Below, one piece after another: positions 56,970-64,000 of a DNA stretch of 64,000 nt; position 1 is the first letter of the stretch, and each line of letters begins with the position of its first letter. A model generated the notes under the pieces. It saw nothing but the letters and a program-made list of their open reading frames with translations. It did no database searches and was not told the DNA's origin. The position numbers were made by a program, and so were the translations under genes. Origin of the DNA: Comamonas endophytica (lineage in GTDB: Bacteria; Pseudomonadota; Gammaproteobacteria; Burkholderiales; Burkholderiaceae_C); contig NZ_CP106882.1 in NCBI RefSeq assembly GCF_023634805.2, positions 496,001 through 560,000 on the forward strand, in the 5' to 3' direction.

Positions 56970-59132
56970 ATGTCCCATGACGTACCCGCTTCGCGCGGCC
57001 AGCACCGCTGCTTGCCGCCCCTGTTGGCGCTGCCTGTCACCCTCGCACTGATAGCCTGCGGCGGCAGCGATGGCAACGCCCCTGCGCCTGCCCCGGAACC
57101 CGCCGCGCAAAATGCCACGGCCCAGCTGGCGCTGCTGGAGACCACCGACCTGCACTACTACGCGCGCAGCTACAACTATTACTCCGACAAGGAAGACAAG
57201 ACCGTCGGCCTGGAGCGCACCGCCAGGCTGATCCACAAGGCGCGCGCCGACTTCCCCAACAACCTGCTGGTGGACAACGGCGACACCGTCCAGGGCACGG
57301 TGCTGGGCACCTACGAGGCGCAGGTCGCACCGCTGCCGGCCACGCAGCAGCTGTCGATGTACAAGGCCATGGCGACGCTGAAGTACGACGCCGGCGTCCT
57401 GGGCAACCACGAGTTCAATTTCGGCCTGCCCTATCTCAGCCAGATCCTGGGCGGCGGACTCGATGTCGAGGGCGTGGACCCGAAGATCGGCTCCAAGGAC
57501 AAAGGACCGGGTTTCCCCATCGTCACGGCCAACGTCACCAGCCTCAAGAGCGGCAAGCCGCTGGTCGACCCCTATGTCATCCTGGAGCGCAAGCTCGCCG
57601 CCACCCAGGCCGACGGCAAGGCCGTGACGCTGCCGATCAGGATCGGCGTGATCGGCATCACCACGCCCGGCATCCTGAACTGGGACAAGGACAAGCTCGA
57701 AGGAAAAATCAGCACGCAGGACGGCCGCGACACCGCCGCCAGGTACGTACCCGAAGTGCGTGCCAAGGGCGCCGACCTGGTCTTCGTGCTGCTGCACGGC
57801 GGCATGGACGCCAGCGGCTACTTCGCCAATATGGATAACCCCGGCTACTACATCACCAAGGAAGTGCCGGGCATCGACGGCATCGTGATGGGCCACGAGC
57901 ACAACATCTTCCCCGACCGCGGCGCCAGCCCAGCCTACAAATTCGAGGGTGCAGACAATGTCCGGGGCACCGTCAACGGCGTGCCGGCCGTCATGGCCAG
58001 CTCCTGGGGCAAGGGCCTGGGCGTCATCAATTACGCGCTCCAATGGGACGCCGCAGCCAGGAAGTGGTCGGTGGACACCGCCAGGACCGAGGTACAGGTG
58101 CGCATGACCGAGTCCAAGGACGCGGCCGGCAAGAGCGTGTATGTGGACTCCGACCCGGCCGTGGTGGCGGCCGTGCAGGAACTGCACGACAAGACCCGCA
58201 GCTATGTCGCCTCGCCCATCGGCACCAGCGACTTCCGCCTGAGCTCGATGTTCGCCGACGTGGGCAACGTGGGCGCGCTGCAGATCGTCAACCAGGCGCA
58301 GCAGGAATACGTGGCCCGCTATGTGCAGGCCAGCCTGCCCCAGTACGCCGGCCTGCCGGTGCTTTCCGTCACGGCGCCCTTCAAGACCGGCTTTTCCGGC
58401 AGCGGCGACTTCACCGACGTGGCGGCCGGCACCATGACCGTCTCGGCGGCGGCCGACCTGTACCTGTACGACAACAACACCATCCATGCGGTGAAGGTCA
58501 CGGGCGCGCAGATCAAGCTGTGGCTGGAGAACGCGGCCAACCGCTTCAACCAGATCGACCCGAACAAGGCCGAGGACCAGTGGCTGATCAACGACAGCAA
58601 GACCGGCGTGCAGCCCGGCTCGTCCTTCCCCGGCTACAACTTCGACGTGTTCACCAGCCGGGACATCAGCTACGAGATCGACGTGACCCAGGCGAAGTAC
58701 AACGTCAACGATCCGTCCAAGGGCGGCGAGCGCATCAAAAACCTGCGCTACAAGGGGCTGCCCATGGACAACGCGCAGCAGTTCATCGTTGCCACCAACA
58801 ACTACCGCGCCAACAGCAGCGCCCCGTTCATCCTGGGCACGGGCAAGGCCTTCGACATCGTCTGGGCCTCGCCCGACGCCAACCGCGAGGTGGTGCTGAA
58901 CTACGTCAAGGCGCAGAAGAACATCACGCGCGCGGCCAATGGTTCGACCAGCAGCTGGCGCTTCGCCCGGGTGGCGACGGCGGGCAAGGTGCTGTTCAAG
59001 TCCGGCAAGAACGAGCTGGCCTTGGCCCGGGCTGCAGGCCTGGCCCACGTCAGCCTGGACCGGGAAGACGACACCGGCGTCAACGGCGGCAACGGCAGCT
59101 ACAGCATCTACCGCATTGCTCTGGACCAGTGA
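56970..59132 (+). CDS. 5'-nucleotidase/2',3'-cyclic phosphodiesterase-type lipoprotein
   Basis: A 720-residue metallophosphoesterase of the UshA/CpdB type. A lipobox ending ALIAC puts the lipidated Cys at residue 30, so it is a membrane-anchored exported protein. Metal-site motifs run in order: LLETTDLHYYA, DNGDTVQGT, LGNHEFNFG, VLLHGG and GHEHN. The C-terminal nucleotidase domain follows (about 390-690). ATG 56970 is preferred to 56943 because AAGG lies just upstream and the signal peptide starts there. Likely salvages phosphate and nucleosides from extracellular nucleotides. An intrinsic terminator follows 53 bases after the stop. Confidence 0.9.
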   Translation: MSHDVPASRGQHRCLPPLLALPVTLALIACGGSDGNAPAPAPEPAAQNATAQLALLETTDLHYYARSYNYYSDKEDKTVGLERTARLIHKARADFPNNLLVDNGDTVQGTVLGTYEAQVAPLPATQQLSMYKAMATLKYDAGVLGNHEFNFGLPYLSQILGGGLDVEGVDPKIGSKDKGPGFPIVTANVTSLKSGKPLVDPYVILERKLAATQADGKAVTLPIRIGVIGITTPGILNWDKDKLEGKISTQDGRDTAARYVPEVRAKGADLVFVLLHGGMDASGYFANMDNPGYYITKEVPGIDGIVMGHEHNIFPDRGASPAYKFEGADNVRGTVNGVPAVMASSWGKGLGVINYALQWDAAARKWSVDTARTEVQVRMTESKDAAGKSVYVDSDPAVVAAVQELHDKTRSYVASPIGTSDFRLSSMFADVGNVGALQIVNQAQQEYVARYVQASLPQYAGLPVLSVTAPFKTGFSGSGDFTDVAAGTMTVSAAADLYLYDNNTIHAVKVTGAQIKLWLENAANRFNQIDPNKAEDQWLINDSKTGVQPGSSFPGYNFDVFTSRDISYEIDVTQAKYNVNDPSKGGERIKNLRYKGLPMDNAQQFIVATNNYRANSSAPFILGTGKAFDIVWASPDANREVVLNYVKAQKNITRAANGSTSSWRFARVATAGKVLFKSGKNELALARAAGLAHVSLDREDDTGVNGGNGSYSIYRIALDQ

Positions 59133-59184
59133 GGGGCAGCCGCCTGCGCGGCAGCGGATGAAGCTGCGAGCCAGCAGCAACGAC

Positions 59185-59215
59185 AAAAAAGGGTGCCCGG
59201 CGGCACCCTTTTTTT
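59185..59215 (+). terminator. Intrinsic terminator after nucleotidase gene
   Basis: GGGTGCC (59191-59197), loop CGGC, GGCACCC (59202-59208), then seven T. Six A precede the stem, so it could also work for the convergent leftward gene ending at 59245. Confidence 0.95.
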
Positions 59216-59244
59216 GCCATTGGACGCCTGTCCCGGCCCGTGCG

Positions 59245-59979
59245 TCACTGCAGCGGCGCAACCGAGGCACCTTCGATACCGTGTTCCTCCAGTGCCTTCT
59301 GGACGAATCCGCTGCGCTTCATTTCCTCCACAAAGGAGGTCAGCACCTGGGCCGCAGCGGCGCCACGGCCCTTGGGCAGGCCCATGGCCTGCTGGATGAC
59401 CATGAAGCGCCCGGGCAGCAGCCTCAGGCCGCCCAGCCGGGCGGCATCGAATTCCAGCTGCTGCTTCACCCCGGCCGCGACCTCGGCGCCCTGCGCCAGA
59501 AAGGTTTCGACCACCGCCGGCGAGGTGGGCGCGCGCAGTATCTCGGCGGATTGCAGCGCTCGCGTCAGATAGAGATCATAGGCACTGCCCTTGCCGACCA
59601 CCACGCGCACGCCAGCCGTATCGACCTCGGCATTGTCCTGGATCGGCGACTCCTCCCGCACCAGGTACGCGCCTTCGATCAGCACATAGGGCGCCGTGAA
59701 GGCGATGCCCGCGCCGCGCACCGGGTCCACGGCAAAGAAGCCGATATCCGCCTGCTCCGCCGTCACCGCCTCGACCGACTTTCCAGCCGAGTCGAAGACC
59801 ACCAGCTCGATATCGACGCCCAACTGGCGCGCAAATGCATTGGCCAGGTCGATGGAAACCCCGGCCGGCCGGCCGTCGTCCGCACGCCGCGCAAGGATGG
59901 GATTGCCCAGGTTGATGGAGGCCCGCAGCCGGCCGGTCGGACAGAACGCTTCGATGATGCTTTGGTCGATATTGCTCAT
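59245..59979 (-). CDS. Solute-binding-protein family 3 fold, no signal peptide
   Basis: A 244-residue protein with the fold of amino-acid ABC binding proteins: RLRASINLGNPILARR, GVSIDLANAFARQLGVDIELV, ADIGFFAVDPVRGAGIAFTAPY. It starts MSNIDQSIIEAFCPTG after GAGGTA and shows no signal peptide or lipobox; extending the frame upstream to 60153 only adds Arg/Ser-rich residues overlapping the dehydrogenase gene. No permease or ATPase is nearby. It may be a cytoplasmic ligand-binding protein or enzyme (cyclohexadienyl-dehydratase-like proteins share this fold). It begins seven bases after the dehydrogenase gene. Confidence 0.8.
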   Translation of the reverse strand: MSNIDQSIIEAFCPTGRLRASINLGNPILARRADDGRPAGVSIDLANAFARQLGVDIELVVFDSAGKSVEAVTAEQADIGFFAVDPVRGAGIAFTAPYVLIEGAYLVREESPIQDNAEVDTAGVRVVVGKGSAYDLYLTRALQSAEILRAPTSPAVVETFLAQGAEVAAGVKQQLEFDAARLGGLRLLPGRFMVIQQAMGLPKGRGAAAAQVLTSFVEEMKRSGFVQKALEEHGIEGASVAPLQ

Positions 59980-59986
59980 GGCTACC

Positions 59987-61039
59987 TCATTGGCCCGAAT
60001 GCTTCGCCCGCTCCTGCAGCATGGCCAGCACCTCGGCGCCGAGCGCAATGCCCTGCGCGCGCTGGCGCGCCATGTTGCGCAGCTCGATTTCACCCGGGAC
60101 GATGACCGGCTTGTCGGCTTCCACCGCCGGACTTGCGTGCAGTATCTGCGCAAAGTCCTTCATGCGCTCGGCAAGCCAAGCGCCCGAACCCAGCCGCTGC
60201 ACGTCGATGAGGATGAAGAAATGGCCCAGGTTCTGCGGCTCGTCCGGCGCATCGACCCACGACTTCACATGCGTGAGATAGGCCGCATTGGACAGCAAGC
60301 CGGCAAACAGGTCGACCATCAGCGCCAGCCCATAGCCCTTGTGACCGCCGATGGGCTGCAGGAAGCCGTCGAGCGCGGCCTTGGGATCGGTGGTCTTGCG
60401 GCCGTGGGGATCCGTGGCCCAGCTGTCGGGGATGGACGTTCCCGCCTTGAGCGCATTGCGGATCTTGGCGCGCGCCACGACGCTCATGGCCATGTCGAGC
60501 AGGAAGTGCGCGCCGTCCGGGCCGGGCACGCCGAAGCCCAGCGGGCTGTTGCCCAGGCGCGCATCGCTGCCGCCCCAGGGGGCGATGGTGGTGGTGGCAT
60601 TGCTGCCGATGATGCTGGCAAAGCCCTGCTCGGCGGCAATGTAGCTGTAGGGCGAGATCGGCCCGAAATGGTTGCTGCCGCGCACGAAGGCCGCGCCGAT
60701 GCCGCATTCGCGCGCCGCCTCCATCGCCGCACGCAGCCCCTGCATGCCCACCAGGGGCCCGACCCCGTTGGCGCCATCGACGCGGAAGATGCCGGGCGCC
60801 ACGCGCTCCTGGGTGACCTGAGCCGCCTTGGCGATGCCGTCGACGTCGATCCGCTCGCCATACGACTCGATGCGGCTGAGCCCGTGGGTGGACAGGCCGA
60901 AGAGATCGGCCAGCAGGAGAATCTCGACGACATCGGCGGCGTGCTCTGCAGGCAGGCCAAGGCCCTGGAAGGCGTCCTGGCCCAGCTTGCGCAGCTGGTC
61001 TTCGGGAATGAGGATCTGGTTTTCGGTGCGTGCGTTCAT
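59987..61039 (-). CDS. Ldh-family (malate/L-lactate-type) dehydrogenase
   Basis: A 350-residue NAD(P)-dependent oxidoreductase of the family with L-sulfolactate, malate and ureidoglycolate dehydrogenases. Motifs: DLFGLSTHGLSRIESY, the VRGSNHFGPISPYS active-site His region, and GGHKGYGLALMVDLFAGLLS. ATG 61039 (MNARTENQ) fits the usual family length; upstream ATGs have no better ribosome binding site. It lies between a Bug receptor and the signal-less binding-fold protein, all leftward, suggesting one operon for a 2-hydroxy acid. Confidence 0.9.
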   Translation of the reverse strand: MNARTENQILIPEDQLRKLGQDAFQGLGLPAEHAADVVEILLLADLFGLSTHGLSRIESYGERIDVDGIAKAAQVTQERVAPGIFRVDGANGVGPLVGMQGLRAAMEAARECGIGAAFVRGSNHFGPISPYSYIAAEQGFASIIGSNATTTIAPWGGSDARLGNSPLGFGVPGPDGAHFLLDMAMSVVARAKIRNALKAGTSIPDSWATDPHGRKTTDPKAALDGFLQPIGGHKGYGLALMVDLFAGLLSNAAYLTHVKSWVDAPDEPQNLGHFFILIDVQRLGSGAWLAERMKDFAQILHASPAVEADKPVIVPGEIELRNMARQRAQGIALGAEVLAMLQERAKHSGQ

Positions 61040-61073
61040 GGCGTTGCAATCCATAGGGACAAAATGAATGGTG

Positions 61074-62087
61074 TCAGTCGGCCTGGAGCTTCGCGCTGCG
61101 CACGACATCGCCCCAGCGTTTCTTCTCGGAGGTGATGAAGGTGGTGAATTCCCTGGGGCCCCAGCCCACGGCGGTGCTGGAGTCCTCCTCGAGGCGGCGC
61201 TTGACGGAGGCCGCCCTCAGCGCCTTCTGCGCTTCCTTGTTGATGCGTTCGATGACCTGGGGCGGTGTCTTGGCCGGGGCGATCAGGCCGAACCACTGCG
61301 AGCTTTCGAAGCCCGGGTATCCCAGTTCGCCCACCGTAGGCACGTCCGGGAGCGCCGGCAGCCGCTCGGCGGCGCCCACCGCAAGAATCCTCAGCTTGCC
61401 GGCTTTGACGTGCGGCAGGAAGCCCGGCAGGCCGGCGGAGGCCGCGTCGATGGTTCCCGCCAGCAGGTCGGTCATCTGCGCACCCGTGCCCTTGTAGGGC
61501 ACATGGGTCAGGTTCACCTGGGCCGTGTCCTTGAGCATCTCGAACGCCAGGTGCCCGGCGCTGCCGTTGCCGGCCGAGCCGTAGTTCAGCTTGCCCGGCC
61601 GGGCCTTGGACAGGGAGATGAACTCGTCCAGCGACTTGGCATTGACCGACGGGCCGACGGCAAACAGCATCGGCACCCGGGTCAGCAGCGTGACTGGCGC
61701 GAAGTCCTTGTCCACGTCGTATTGCAGCTTCGGCATCATGGCCGGATTCACCGCCATCGTGCCCACATGCCCGAGCACCAGGGTGTAGCCATCGGGCGCG
61801 GCCCGGGCGCCTTCGATCATGGCGATCGAGCCCTGCCCGCCGGGCTTGTTCTCGACCACCACCGACTGGCCGAGGGCGTGGCCCATCTCCAGCGCCATGG
61901 CGCGCGCGATGACGTCGGAGCTGCCGCCGGGCCCGTAGGGCACGAGCAGGCGGATGGGGCGCGTGGGCTGCCACTCCTGCGCGGCGGCCGTGACCGGACC
62001 CGACAGCGTGGCAATGGCGATGGCCGACAGAAGGACAGCCTTGGCAAGGGTGCGGCGGCGGGCCTGCGGATGGTGATGGGCGTTCAT
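61074..62087 (-). CDS. Bug-family (TctC) periplasmic solute receptor
   Basis: A 337-residue receptor. The Arg-rich n-region and LAKAVLLSAIAIATLSGPVTAAAQ make up the signal peptide; the mature part starts WQPTRPIRLLVPYGPGGSSD and has APDGYTLVL and HVPYKGTG. GGAGA precedes the ATG. First gene of the leftward set with the Ldh-family dehydrogenase; divergent from a LysR gene. Confidence 0.93.
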   Translation of the reverse strand: MNAHHHPQARRRTLAKAVLLSAIAIATLSGPVTAAAQEWQPTRPIRLLVPYGPGGSSDVIARAMALEMGHALGQSVVVENKPGGQGSIAMIEGARAAPDGYTLVLGHVGTMAVNPAMMPKLQYDVDKDFAPVTLLTRVPMLFAVGPSVNAKSLDEFISLSKARPGKLNYGSAGNGSAGHLAFEMLKDTAQVNLTHVPYKGTGAQMTDLLAGTIDAASAGLPGFLPHVKAGKLRILAVGAAERLPALPDVPTVGELGYPGFESSQWFGLIAPAKTPPQVIERINKEAQKALRAASVKRRLEEDSSTAVGWGPREFTTFITSEKKRWGDVVRSAKLQAD

Positions 62088-62187
62088 TTGTCTCCTGCTC
62101 CTGGATATGGGCGGCTGTGTGCCTGCCTCTGGTGCCCATCTTGCGATCCACCTGATTCACTGTAAAGTGCAAATATCCGAGGAATTT

Positions 62188-62202
62188 TTGCGTTGTACGC
62201 AA
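62188..62202. promoter_or_regulatory. LysR-type operator palindrome
   Basis: TTGCGTTGTACGCAA is a perfect dyad (TTGCGT/ACGCAA with a 3-base centre), 13 bases before the LysR start in the 127-base divergent spacer. Position and form suit binding by that regulator. Confidence 0.65.
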
Positions 62203-62214
62203 GAAAGTGACTGC

Positions 62215-63108
62215 ATGAACTTCGATCTTGGCGACCTGCGCGCCTTCCTGGCCGTGGCCGATCTGGGCAGCCTGCGCGCCGCCTCGCAGGCGCTGCACCT
62301 GTCGCAGTCGGCCCTCTCCCGGCGCATCGACAAGCTCGAAGATGCACTGGGCGTCGCGCTCTTCACCAGGACCACGCGCAAGGTCGAGCTGACCACCGTG
62401 GGCCGCGCCTTCGTACCCAAGGCGCGCAATGTGCTCAACGAACTGGCCAGCGCGCTGCTGGGAATACAGGATGTGGCGGAGCGGCTTTCGGGCGAGGTGA
62501 CGCTGGCCTGCGTGCCCTCCGCCGTGGGCTATTTCCTGCCCAGCGTCTTTGCCGAGTACCACCGGCGCTATCCGCGCATCCGCATCCGCGTGCTGGATGA
62601 AGCCTCCAGCGACGTGCTGCTGGCGGTGACGCGCGGCGAAGCCGACTTCGGCGTCACCTACATCGGCACGCAGGAAGCGGATATCGAGTTCCAGCCGTTG
62701 ATCGAGGAACCTTTTGTGCTGGCCTGCCCCAAGCGCCATCCCCTGGCAAAGCGCAAGGCGGTACGCTGGAGCGAACTGGGCGCGGAGAAATACATTGCCC
62801 TGGCGCAGGGCAGCGGCAACCGCTTTCTCATCGACCAGGCGCTGGCCCATGTGGAGCAACGCCCGCGCTGGTTCTGCGAGGTCAACCATGTGCCGGCGCT
62901 GGTCAGCCTGGTGCTGGCCGGGCTGGGCATCGGCGTGGTGCCCCGGATGGCGCTGCCGCCGGACGGGCAGGCGGGGCTGGCGGCGATTGCGCTCACCGAA
63001 CCCCGGGTCTCGCGCACGCTGGGGCTGATATCCCGGCGCGGCAAGGCGCTTCCCGCCGCGGCGCAGCTGCTGTTCGACATGCTGCTGGAATCGAAGGGGC
63101 GCGCATAG
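62215..63108 (+). CDS. LysR-family transcriptional regulator
   Basis: A 297-residue LysR protein starting MNFDLGDLRAFLAVADLGSL, with the helix-turn-helix continuing SQSALSRRIDKLEDALG and a full effector domain. ATG 62215 is preferred to 62107 because it gives the family N-terminus. Divergent from the Bug/dehydrogenase operon and preceded by a perfect dyad, so it probably autoregulates and controls that operon. Confidence 0.93.
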   Translation: MNFDLGDLRAFLAVADLGSLRAASQALHLSQSALSRRIDKLEDALGVALFTRTTRKVELTTVGRAFVPKARNVLNELASALLGIQDVAERLSGEVTLACVPSAVGYFLPSVFAEYHRRYPRIRIRVLDEASSDVLLAVTRGEADFGVTYIGTQEADIEFQPLIEEPFVLACPKRHPLAKRKAVRWSELGAEKYIALAQGSGNRFLIDQALAHVEQRPRWFCEVNHVPALVSLVLAGLGIGVVPRMALPPDGQAGLAAIALTEPRVSRTLGLISRRGKALPAAAQLLFDMLLESKGRA

Positions 63109-63155
63109 GACCCGGACTGGACTGCTCCCGGCCATGCGCGGCTGGCTTCAATGGG

Positions 63156-64000
63156 TCAGTTGGCGCTGAGCTTGCGCTCGCGCACCACCTTGCCCCACTG
63201 CTCGTATTCCTTTTGCATGAACGCCGCCAGTTCCGCGCGCGTGGTCGGCTGCGGCGTGAGGCCATGCTGCAGCAGGGCCTTCTTGACCTCCTCGTCGTTC
63301 AGCACCTTGACGATCTCGCGGTTCCAGCGATCGAGCATGGCTGCGGGCGTCTTCGCGGGTCCGACGAAGGCATACCAGTTGAGGGCTTCGAAGCCAGGGT
63401 ATCCGGCCTCGGCCACGGTGGGGATGTCGGGCAGGTAGGCCGGGCGCGCCAGGCCGGTCGTGGCCAGGGGAATCAGCTTGCCGGTCTCGACATGCGGCAT
63501 GGCCGTGGGCGGTGCGGCGAAGTAGCTGGTCACGCGCTCGCCCAGCAGGTCCTGCAGCGCCGGCGCCCCGCCCTTGTAGGGCACATGCACCATTTCCACG
63601 CCCGCGCGCTGGTTGAACAGCTCGCCCGCCAGGTGCGAGGCCGAGCCCGCGCCGGTCGAGGCGTAGTCCACGCTGCCAGGCTTCTTCTTGGCCAGCGCAA
63701 CGAAGTCCTTGAGCGTCTTCACGCCCGCGCCACGGTGCACGACCAGCACATTGGGGAAGTTCACGCCGCCGGAGATCGGCGCGAGATCCTTGAACGGGTC
63801 GTAGTTGAGCTTCATCAGGTGCGGCGCGATGGTCAGCGGACCGACCGAGCCGAACAGGATGACCGAGCCGTCGGCCGCGGCGCTGGCCACCTGGCCGTGG
63901 GCGATGTTGCCGCCCGCGCCACCCTTGTTCTCCACCACCACGCTCTGGCCGATGTTCTCGCCCAGCTTCTTGGCGATCAGCCGCGCGGACGCATCGGCGG
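63156..64000 (-). CDS. Bug-family (TctC) periplasmic solute receptor, 5' end outside window
   Basis: The frame stays open to the window end; 281 C-terminal residues are visible. They begin within ADASARLIAKKLGENIGQSV and include ENKGGAGGN, HVPYKGGAP, ARPAYLPDIPTVAEAGYPGF and FVGPAKTPAA, all Bug signatures. The signal peptide and mature start are missing. It is convergent with the preceding LysR gene across 47 bases. Confidence 0.92.
   Translation of the reverse strand, partial: ADASARLIAKKLGENIGQSVVVENKGGAGGNIAHGQVASAAADGSVILFGSVGPLTIAPHLMKLNYDPFKDLAPISGGVNFPNVLVVHRGAGVKTLKDFVALAKKKPGSVDYASTGAGSASHLAGELFNQRAGVEMVHVPYKGGAPALQDLLGERVTSYFAAPPTAMPHVETGKLIPLATTGLARPAYLPDIPTVAEAGYPGFEALNWYAFVGPAKTPAAMLDRWNREIVKVLNDEEVKKALLQHGLTPQPTTRAELAAFMQKEYEQWGKVVRERKLSAN

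Noticed and set aside
56675..57145. 157-codon leftward frame in the cupin/nucleotidase spacer
   Set aside because: It overlaps the nucleotidase start, shows no motif or ribosome binding site, and the promoters must lie here.

Overview
The window looks like a chromosomal segment of a high-GC betaproteobacterium, most likely Comamonadaceae (the Acidovorax / Comamonas / Delftia group). The grounds are the GC-rich coding sequence, six separate periplasmic tripartite-tricarboxylate-type (Bug/TctC) receptors with no TctA/TctB membrane genes, many LysR regulators, and a bioB-bioA-bioD-bioF biotin operon. The genus is inference.

Layout. 1-2.5 kb: 3'-truncated, visibly lower-GC gene for a large soluble protein with two internal repeats and a kinase-like glycine loop (possible secreted effector), then a gene-free stretch with two strong hairpins. 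2.5-6.3 kb: catabolic operon (class II aldolase, Bug receptor, D-2-hydroxyacid dehydrogenase) facing a LysR gene. 6.4-9.5 kb: hybrid histidine kinase with two receiver domains. 9.9-13.6 kb: gamma-glutamyltransferase-family enzyme plus Bug receptor, divergent from a LysR gene, followed by two palindromic REP-like elements.

13.8-34.7 kb is the most striking part. A 4,321-residue cadherin/Ig-repeat surface adhesin is followed on the same strand by a compact cluster: a TPR-sulfotransferase, a TolC-like outer membrane factor, a LapB-like ABC exporter, a HlyD-like adaptor and an APS kinase (CysC). Genes in the cluster overlap or lie within 4 bases of each other. CysC makes PAPS, the sulfate donor of sulfotransferases, so the locus reads as a dedicated system to make, sulfate and secrete a giant adhesin. 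The adhesin has a candidate promoter about 510 bases upstream and a long structured leader.

35.5-41.6 kb: biotin operon between an intact MDR-family dehydrogenase gene and a decayed copy of the 3' end of the same kind of gene, which points to an old duplication. 41.8-43.5 kb: sulfide:quinone oxidoreductase-like flavoprotein with a DUF1641 partner. 43.7-49.7 kb: two Bug-centred catabolic modules (amidohydrolase; Cys/Met-type PLP enzyme) with two LysR genes. 49.8-56.0 kb: small secreted CxWCxxH protein, TonB-dependent receptor, ABC ATPase and two ABC-2 permeases, the last four translationally coupled. 56.2-59.2 kb: cupin and a 5'-nucleotidase-type lipoprotein ending in a textbook terminator. 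59.2-64 kb: solute-binding-fold protein without signal peptide, Ldh-family dehydrogenase, Bug receptor, divergent LysR gene, and a sixth Bug receptor cut by the window end.

No tRNA, rRNA, CRISPR array or intact insertion sequence was seen.
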